DNA of 11,014 bases from Bacteroidetes bacterium QH_10_64_37 (GTDB lineage Bacteria; Bacteroidota; Rhodothermia; Rhodothermales; Salinibacteraceae). The stretch lies in the NCBI GenBank assembly GCA_003023105.1, contig PXSZ01000026.1:721-11734 (forward strand). The letters are read 5' to 3'. Positions 6,793 to 11,014 of the stretch are shown piece after piece. Both the position numbers and the translations under genes were made by a program. The stretch's first letter is position 1. Every line of letters starts with the position of its first letter. The notes beneath the pieces were generated by a model. It was not told where the DNA came from and did no database searches. It was given only the letters and a program-made list of their open reading frames with translations.

Positions 6793-8568
6793 TCAGTCCC
6801 GAATCTGGAGGCGCTGGCCCGGGTACAGGCGCGTGCCGTTCAGGTCGTTCCACGCCTGGAGCTCCTGGACCGTTACGTCAAACCGATGGGCAATCTCGAC
6901 GAGGGTGTCGCCCCGAGTGACCTGGTAGGTGCGGGGTGCGCTCGGTGTGGAGTCGGCGGCCGATGAAGAGGAGGCCTCTGCAGTGACGGTCTCTGTGTCG
7001 GAGGAGGAAGAAGAGGGCGCGGCCGCGCGCGCCGTTTCAATCGCGTCAAGAGGACGCGCGGGGGTGGGGGTGTCGTACTGAACCCGCATTGGCCGTTGCT
7101 TCTCGGTGGCGGTAAGGGCGCTCTGGTACTCCTGCACGGGCACTACCAGCCGGTCACCCGGTCGAATGATGGAGCCCTCGATCCCGTTGAGGCGCTGCAG
7201 GACGTCGGTCGAGGTGCCGAACCGGACGGCAATCTCGGAGAGCGTGTCGCCCCGGCGGACGGCGTACGTGGTGGCCGGCCGCTTCTTTTCGTCCGGCAGC
7301 TCGGCATAGTTCCACGCAAAGCGCGGGTAGCTGCCCAGCGGAATGCGCAGGTAGTACCGCTCCTTCGAGGGCGGCACGCGGGCTCGGCGCAGCTCGGGGT
7401 TCAGCGTCTCCATGGCACTGCGCGTGGTGTCGGCGAGCCGCGCTACGGTGCTGAGCGACAGTCGGCTCCCGTGGACGGGCACGTAGTCGTAGGCGAGCGG
7501 CGAGGCCGGCTCGGGTGCGTTGAGGTCGAACGCCTGCGGGTTCTCCATAATCCGGGCCGCGGCGATGAACATGGGCACGTAGCCCTGCGTCTCGCGGGGC
7601 AGGTACTCGTGGACGTCCCAGTACGACGGGTCTTCGGCGTCGCTCCGGCGCAGGGCCTCTCGCACACAGCCCCCCCCACAGTTGAAGCCCGCCAAGGCCA
7701 GGTGCCAGGCGCCGAACTCGTCGTACAGGTCGCTCAGGTAGCGGGCGGCGGCCCGCGTGGCCTTTTCGGGGTCACGCCGCTCGTCGACCCACGCGTTGAT
7801 GGTGAGCCCGTAGCGCCGGGCGGTGGGCGGCATAAACTGCCACATGCCCACGGCCCCGGCCCAACTTCGAGCGTTGAGGGTGAGGCCGCTCTCGATCATG
7901 GCGAGGTACTTGAGCTCCTGCGGCACGTTTTCCTCCGCCAGGACGTGCTCGATCATCGGCCCGTACACCTGCACGCGCTTGAGCCAGTGGTTGACGTGCT
8001 GGCTGGGGTTTTCTTTGAGAAAGGTCGTGCTCTTCTTCACCAGCCGGTTCGAGGTCATCGGAATTTCGGCCCCTTCCACTTCGGCCTCCGGCTGGGCGGG
8101 CTTCACCTTCAAGAGGGGGGTTTCGACATCTTCGAGCGAGGCAAACAGGCGAGCGCGGACGGAGAAGATCCGTCCCCGAGCCATAAGGGTCGAGTCGGGG
8201 TCGCTGGGATACCCGTGAAAGCGCCGGTACTCAGCGGTCAGACTCCCGTAGACCGACCGCACGGCTCCCCGTTCGAGGGCCTTCGGCTGAGCGCGGAGCA
8301 GCGCGGCCAGCTCTGCCATGGCCTGGCTGAGAATTTGGGCCCGGCGTGTGCTGTCCTCTGCGGCGAGGAGCTCTGATTGCAGAACGTAGAGACGGGCGAC
8401 CTCCGGGTCGAGGGCGGTGGTGTCTTTATCCGCCACCAGGATCGTATCCGTGGGGACCCGTTTGGGCTCCGGGGCGGACGAGAACATCGTCCCACAACCG
8501 GCAAGGACCAACAGCACGAGGCCCGCGCAAAGTCCGGTCGTGAGGGCGCGAGGGAAGGACATCTGCAT
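6793..8568 (-). CDS. mltD: MltD-like lipoprotein lytic murein transglycosylase with LysM repeats
   Basis: Membrane-anchored lytic transglycosylase cutting the MurNAc-GlcNAc bond of peptidoglycan with 1,6-anhydro product, 591 aa from ATG 8568 (ATG 8562 is also possible). The signal sequence (about 8-22) ends in a lipobox, LAGC, with lipid-bearing C25. Residues 45-215 are a helical, charged linker region. The SLT domain spans about 215-340, with catalytic E226 in AMIESGL, then AGAVGMWQFMPPTARRYGL (237-255) and the family NxG position as GFNCGGGCV (294-302). A weak LysM-like segment lies at about 365-410. Two clear LysM domains follow: YAVRRGDTLSEIAVRFGTST (435-454) running to 478, and YQVTRGDTLVEIAHRFDVTV (548-567) running to the C-terminus. 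A serine-rich spacer (518-543) separates the LysM domains. It probably acts at the outer membrane's inner face in wall turnover. The reading frame is open to 8703, but the lipobox fixes the start. Confidence 0.93.
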   Translation of the reverse strand: MQMSFPRALTTGLCAGLVLLVLAGCGTMFSSAPEPKRVPTDTILVADKDTTALDPEVARLYVLQSELLAAEDSTRRAQILSQAMAELAALLRAQPKALERGAVRSVYGSLTAEYRRFHGYPSDPDSTLMARGRIFSVRARLFASLEDVETPLLKVKPAQPEAEVEGAEIPMTSNRLVKKSTTFLKENPSQHVNHWLKRVQVYGPMIEHVLAEENVPQELKYLAMIESGLTLNARSWAGAVGMWQFMPPTARRYGLTINAWVDERRDPEKATRAAARYLSDLYDEFGAWHLALAGFNCGGGCVREALRRSDAEDPSYWDVHEYLPRETQGYVPMFIAAARIMENPQAFDLNAPEPASPLAYDYVPVHGSRLSLSTVARLADTTRSAMETLNPELRRARVPPSKERYYLRIPLGSYPRFAWNYAELPDEKKRPATTYAVRRGDTLSEIAVRFGTSTDVLQRLNGIEGSIIRPGDRLVVPVQEYQSALTATEKQRPMRVQYDTPTPARPLDAIETARAAAPSSSSSDTETVTAEASSSSAADSTPSAPRTYQVTRGDTLVEIAHRFDVTVQELQAWNDLNGTRLYPGQRLQIRD

Positions 8569-8802
8569 GGCGAACAAAGAGCAGGAGTGAAAAGATACTG
8601 CACGCAGGACTGCACTGCGAGAATGCCCGATCAACGACTCGGCCTTTATCGGACACCCGGCCACCGGTAGATGATGAATACTGAATTTACGGGACTTCGT
8701 CAACAGGCATCGGCAGCAAACGGCGGATTCGGTCTGAGGGGAGTGCGCCTCGTCCCGTCCGATTTGTGGGAGTCTGGAGAAGAGGAGCGCGGGAACGGGG
8801 GA
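8569..8802 (-). promoter_or_regulatory. Gap between mltD and CDF genes with a possible promoter for mltD
   Basis: No gene is supported in this 234-nt gap. Reading the minus strand, TTGACG (8703-8698) and TATTCA (8680-8675) are separated by 17 nt and lie about 107 nt before the mltD start. The -35 is good and the -10 poor. The area around 8670-8690 is locally AT-rich, which fits a promoter. No terminator hairpin with a U-run was found after the CDF gene. Confidence 0.28.
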
Positions 8803-9753
8803 TCACGTTCCGGCCCTCGCGATGGCATGCGCCTCGATAAAGATGTACTGCACGGTCGGGTGTTGCCGACGAATCGCTTTTTCCAGCCGGTCGATGGCCT
8901 TTTCCACGTCTTCGGCGTCGAGATCCTCGCGGAACGTCAGGTCCATGGTCAGGAGCAGCGAGTGGGGTCCCATGTGCATCGTAAGGAGTCGGTGCACGGC
9001 ATCGACGTCGGCATCGTTGCGGGCCAGGTGGCGGACCTGTTCGCGGACGTCCGGCGTGGCGGCCTCACCGATGAGGAGCTTCTTGCTCTCCCAGATGAGA
9101 AAGAGAGCCACGCCGCAGAGGATCAGCCCGATCACCATCGACGCGATTCCGTCGATCACGGGCATGCGCAGCGCAGACGCAAGATGTACGCCAACGAGAG
9201 CCACGACGAGGCCCGAGATGGCGGCGGTGTCCTCGAACACGACGGTAAAGGTCGTCGGGTCTTTGCTCGTCACGATGGCCTCGAAGAACGGCGTGTCCCC
9301 GCGCTGCTTGTTGAACTCCTGAATCGCCGTCCGCAGGGCGAAGCCCTCGAACACAATGGCCGCCCCGAGCACGATCGTGTTGAGGGTGAGGCCGCCAATC
9401 GTGACGCCGAGGATCGTGGCGGTGCCCGGTCCCACGTGTCCAGGATCGAGCGTGTGGAGGATGCCTTCGTAGAGCGAGATGCCGCCCCCGAGCCCGAAGA
9501 TGAGGACCGCAACGACGAGCGTGTAGAAGTAGAGCGACTTGCCGTAGCCGTAGGGGTGCTGCTCGTCCGGGGGGCGCTTGCTGCGGCGGATGCCGAAGAG
9601 AAGCAGCCCTCCGTTGCCGGTGTCGACGAGCGAGTGGATGCCCTCGGCCAGCATGGCGGAGCTTCCGCTTACGGCGGCGCCGAGAAACTTGGTAACGGCG
9701 ATGGCAAAGTTGCCGAGAATGGCGGCGTAGATTGCCTTTTTCGAGGAAGCCAT
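8803..9753 (-). CDS. Cation diffusion facilitator family transporter (SLC30A9-like)
   Basis: Inner-membrane metal-ion/proton antiporter of the CDF family, 316 aa. About six membrane segments are visible, from IYAAILGNFAIAVTKFLGAA (8-27) to MVIGLILCGVALFLIWESKK (206-225). TM2 carries the metal-site HxxxD as H40-S-L-V-D44 in MLAEGIHSLVDTGNG, followed by the conserved basic/HPYGYGK loop (66-72). In TM5 the usual HxxxD is replaced by FEDTAAISG with E174-D175, as in the SLC30A9/ZnT9-like branch; D201 in PVIDGIASMVIG is the conserved TM6 aspartate. A cytoplasmic domain (about 230-312) follows, ending in VQYIFIEAHA. The ATG at 9753 was chosen because MASSKKAIYAAILGN starts the family homology, and the reading frame upstream (to 9915) is low-complexity repeat. 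The metal is not determinable: Zn, Mn, Co and Fe are all possible. Its leader is the G-tract array. Confidence 0.88.
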   Translation of the reverse strand: MASSKKAIYAAILGNFAIAVTKFLGAAVSGSSAMLAEGIHSLVDTGNGGLLLFGIRRSKRPPDEQHPYGYGKSLYFYTLVVAVLIFGLGGGISLYEGILHTLDPGHVGPGTATILGVTIGGLTLNTIVLGAAIVFEGFALRTAIQEFNKQRGDTPFFEAIVTSKDPTTFTVVFEDTAAISGLVVALVGVHLASALRMPVIDGIASMVIGLILCGVALFLIWESKKLLIGEAATPDVREQVRHLARNDADVDAVHRLLTMHMGPHSLLLTMDLTFREDLDAEDVEKAIDRLEKAIRRQHPTVQYIFIEAHAIARAGT

Positions 9754-9785
9754 GTTTACGTTTGGGCGTGTTTGCGTGTGGAAGA

Positions 9786-9860
9786 GGGAGCGTGGGAGTA
9801 GAGGGCGTGGGAGAGAGGGTGAAAGGGCGAGTGGGGGAACGGGAGTATGAGAGGGGTGGG
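9786..9860 (+). repeat. G-tract array with about 8-nt period, G-quadruplex-capable
   Basis: Runs of at least three G begin at 9786, 9794, 9803, 9809, 9817, 9825, 9833 and 9841, spaced 8, 9, 6, 8, 8, 8 and 8 nt, with further runs at 9853 and 9858. The first four have loops of 5, 6 and 3 nt and fit the G3N1-7 quadruplex pattern; the next four fit it again with loops of 5, 5 and 3 nt. The strand is almost pure purine with T and few C. It lies about 33-107 nt upstream of the CDF start, so in that gene's minus-strand transcript it reads as C/U-rich. A 9-bp inverted pair, GAGCGTGGG (9788-9796) and CCCACGCTC (9880-9888), brackets it. It looks like a degenerate octamer satellite. Confidence 0.65.
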
Positions 9861-9970
9861 ATGCTGAGATCCCCACGCACCCACGCTCTATCCTTTTACG
9901 CCTTCGCGCCCCCAATCCGGTTCGCGCCAGACGGTCTCCCTAGGAGACAGCGAAATCGATCGGGCACCAG

Positions 9971-10366
9971 TCAATCGGCCTCGAATCCGACTTCACTGTG
10001 GCTCCCGTCACAGAAGGGCTTGCTCTCGGAGGCCCCGCAGCGGCAGAGCGCGCCCTGGTGTCCCGCGACGGTCTCCTCATCGGTGGCCTCAATCGTGACA
10101 GGCCCCTCGACCACGAACGGCCCGTCCTCCGTAGCCCGAATGCGGAGCGGGCCGTCGTCTTCGGCGTCGTCGGGCGTGGAGAGGCGGTCAACCGCAATGT
10201 AGCCTTCGTCCTCGAAACCCTCGTCGTGACTTCCGTCGCAGAGCGGCTTGTTGCCGGAGCGGCCGCAGCGGCAGCCTGTCCACGCAGGCCTGGGCGTGGA
10301 TGTAGCGCTCCGGTCCCAGGTGACGGTAACCTCATCGCCCTCATAGGTATAAACATTGGTGTCCAT
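9971..10366 (-). CDS. Tandem CDGSH iron-sulfur protein, apparently shortened
   Basis: Predicted 2Fe-2S protein of 131 aa with two CDGSH sites, each with three Cys and one His ligand: C32, C34, C43, H47 (CRCGRSGNKPLCDGSH) and C108, C110, C119, H123 (CRCGASESKPFCDGSH). Between them lies DGPFVVEGPVTIEATDEE (81-98), the usual strand pair before the second site. The protein is very acidic. The N-terminus YTYEGDEVTVTWDR (6-19) matches the start of the Fer4_19 domain, which in longer relatives precedes these CDGSH domains. The rest of that domain is missing: in another frame 10304-10269 still reads YIHAQACVDRLP, a Fer4_19 remnant. So this looks like a longer gene (family about 200-220 aa) that lost one base near 10309/10310 and then about 90 codons, ending back in frame. 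Both CDGSH sites stay intact, so a small redox or cluster-transfer protein may still be made. A pseudogene is the alternative. Confidence 0.75.
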   Translation of the reverse strand: MDTNVYTYEGDEVTVTWDRSATSTPRPAWTGCRCGRSGNKPLCDGSHDEGFEDEGYIAVDRLSTPDDAEDDGPLRIRATEDGPFVVEGPVTIEATDEETVAGHQGALCRCGASESKPFCDGSHSEVGFEAD

Positions 10367-10432
10367 GATAGAACGGGTGGTATGAAGGAAGCGAAAAGCA
10401 ATGCCGTTGGTACGACCCGCGTCCGGAGGCGT

Positions 10433-11014
10433 TCAGTGCCTCCACGGAGCGCCCCCCGGCTGCTCCGTCGGGACAAGCGGGGGCTCCAGTCCGTTCCGGA
10501 CCGCGGCGTGCAGCCGCGCGTCGCCGGCCCCCCAGTCGCCCGTCACGTACCCTCCGTCGCGGGCGGCGGCCCGCACCGCCTCGTCCTGAACGTCCTCGTC
10601 GGGCAGCGCGTAGCGCCATCCCTGGTGGTCGGCCCAGTCGGGATCAGCCAGGCGCTGGTCGCCTATGATCGCCGCGGCGTGGCGCGCGAGGTCGGCGACG
10701 TTTTGCTCGGGAGAGCGGTCGTACCGTTCGATCGACCAGTCGGGGCTCGCCTGCACGACGAGGATCGATTCCCCATCCGGCACGTGTCCGGGCTTGCACT
10801 CCTCACGTCCGATCCAGCCGACCTTGTGCTCCTTGTCGGCATTGACCAGCGCGTAGTAGGGCACGTCGATCTCGAAATCGTATCCCAGAACGGCGGTCCA
10901 GACCGTTCGGTACTCCACCGTGTCGGCGGCCTTGCCCAGACGGTCGACGGCATCGATCCCGGTCCCGCAGAGAAGGTCGGCGGTCTGGGGCGCCGGGGGG
11001 TTCACCAGAAGGGC
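10433..11014 (-). CDS. Renalase-like FAD-dependent oxidoreductase, C-terminal part (5' end outside window)
   Basis: C-terminal 193 residues of a putative NAD(P)/FAD-dependent amine-oxidase-like protein of the COG3380/renalase-like type. The N-terminal FAD-binding GxGxxG region would lie beyond the right edge, with about 130-140 residues missing. Visible family segments, counted from the first visible codon, are LLVNPPAPQTADLL (2-15), VGWIGREECKPGHV (65-78), ILVVQASPDWSIERYD (84-99), HQGWRYALPDE (130-140) and the last FAD-contacting stretch GGYVTGDWGAGDARLHAAVR (154-173). The end is a proline-rich tail, PPLVPTEQPGGAPWRH, less conserved than expected but with no clear frameshift. The protein is acidic. 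It lies 66 nt upstream of the CDGSH gene on the same strand, so they may be co-transcribed. The reaction is unknown; oxidation of a reduced nicotinamide isomer, as for renalase, is only one possibility. Confidence 0.75.
   Translation of the reverse strand, partial: ALLVNPPAPQTADLLCGTGIDAVDRLGKAADTVEYRTVWTAVLGYDFEIDVPYYALVNADKEHKVGWIGREECKPGHVPDGESILVVQASPDWSIERYDRSPEQNVADLARHAAAIIGDQRLADPDWADHQGWRYALPDEDVQDEAVRAAARDGGYVTGDWGAGDARLHAAVRNGLEPPLVPTEQPGGAPWRH

Noticed and set aside
7096..8376. Long plus-strand open frame of 426 codons
   Set aside because: Lies wholly antisense to the well-supported lytic transglycosylase; composition is the usual GC-rich shadow with no recognisable motif.
8671..9801. 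Plus-strand open frame of 376 codons
   Set aside because: Antisense to the CDF transporter, with a charged, repetitive translation lacking domains; a shadow frame.
9754..9915. N-terminal extension of the CDF transporter
   Set aside because: The in-frame upstream translation is low-complexity, derived from the G-tract repeat; family homology starts at 9753.
10433..10500. Frameshift at the C-terminus of the renalase-like protein
   Set aside because: The proline-rich tail is unusual, but no alternative frame gives a recognisable family ending.

Overview
The window is GC-rich, tightly packed bacterial DNA carrying about eleven readable genes on both strands, three of them visibly damaged. The proteins are strongly acidic, with D/E-rich loops and tails in the CDGSH protein, the Lrp regulator and the oxidoreductase. 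Almost no start has a good Shine-Dalgarno sequence, and the lytic transglycosylase carries the NCG motif variant common in Bacteroidota. Together this suggests a halophilic member of the Rhodothermota/Bacteroidota side, with Salinibacter as the best guess. That assignment is inference from sequence style, not a database match.

Layout. (1) Positions 1-4394 hold a surface-glycan module. A GT4 glycosyltransferase (minus, cut by the left edge) lies downstream of a PAPS-type sulfotransferase (minus). Across a 267-nt divergent gap that contains a nested inverted-repeat structure, a secreted DUF3047 protein and a GT-A-type glycosyltransferase with a DAD motif follow on the plus strand, 17 nt apart. 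The likely theme is synthesis and sulfation of an envelope or exported polysaccharide. (2) Positions 4440-5106 are a graveyard: a DUF4385 gene broken by an internal out-of-frame deletion, then the frameshifted and 3'-truncated start of an epoxide-hydrolase-like alpha/beta hydrolase. (3) Positions 5130-6691 hold an Lrp/AsnC regulator diverging from an EamA (DMT) exporter over an AT-rich gap with a plausible sigma70-like promoter, a classic regulator-exporter pair. (4) Positions 6793-9753, minus strand: an MltD-type lipoprotein lytic transglycosylase with two clear LysM domains, and a cation diffusion facilitator of the SLC30A9-like type. (5) Positions 9754-11014: a G-tract array with roughly 8-nt period upstream of the CDF gene, then a tandem CDGSH iron-sulfur protein that appears to be a shortened relic of a longer Fer4_19 + CDGSH protein, and the C-terminal half of a renalase-like FAD oxidoreductase running off the right edge.

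I do not see a clear new defence, mobile or CRISPR-like system, and no tRNA or rRNA genes. The most notable observations are the three independently damaged genes (one with a traceable 6-bp microhomology deletion that restores frame), the octamer-spaced G-tract array, and the structured divergent intergenic region in the sulfotransferase/DUF3047 locus.
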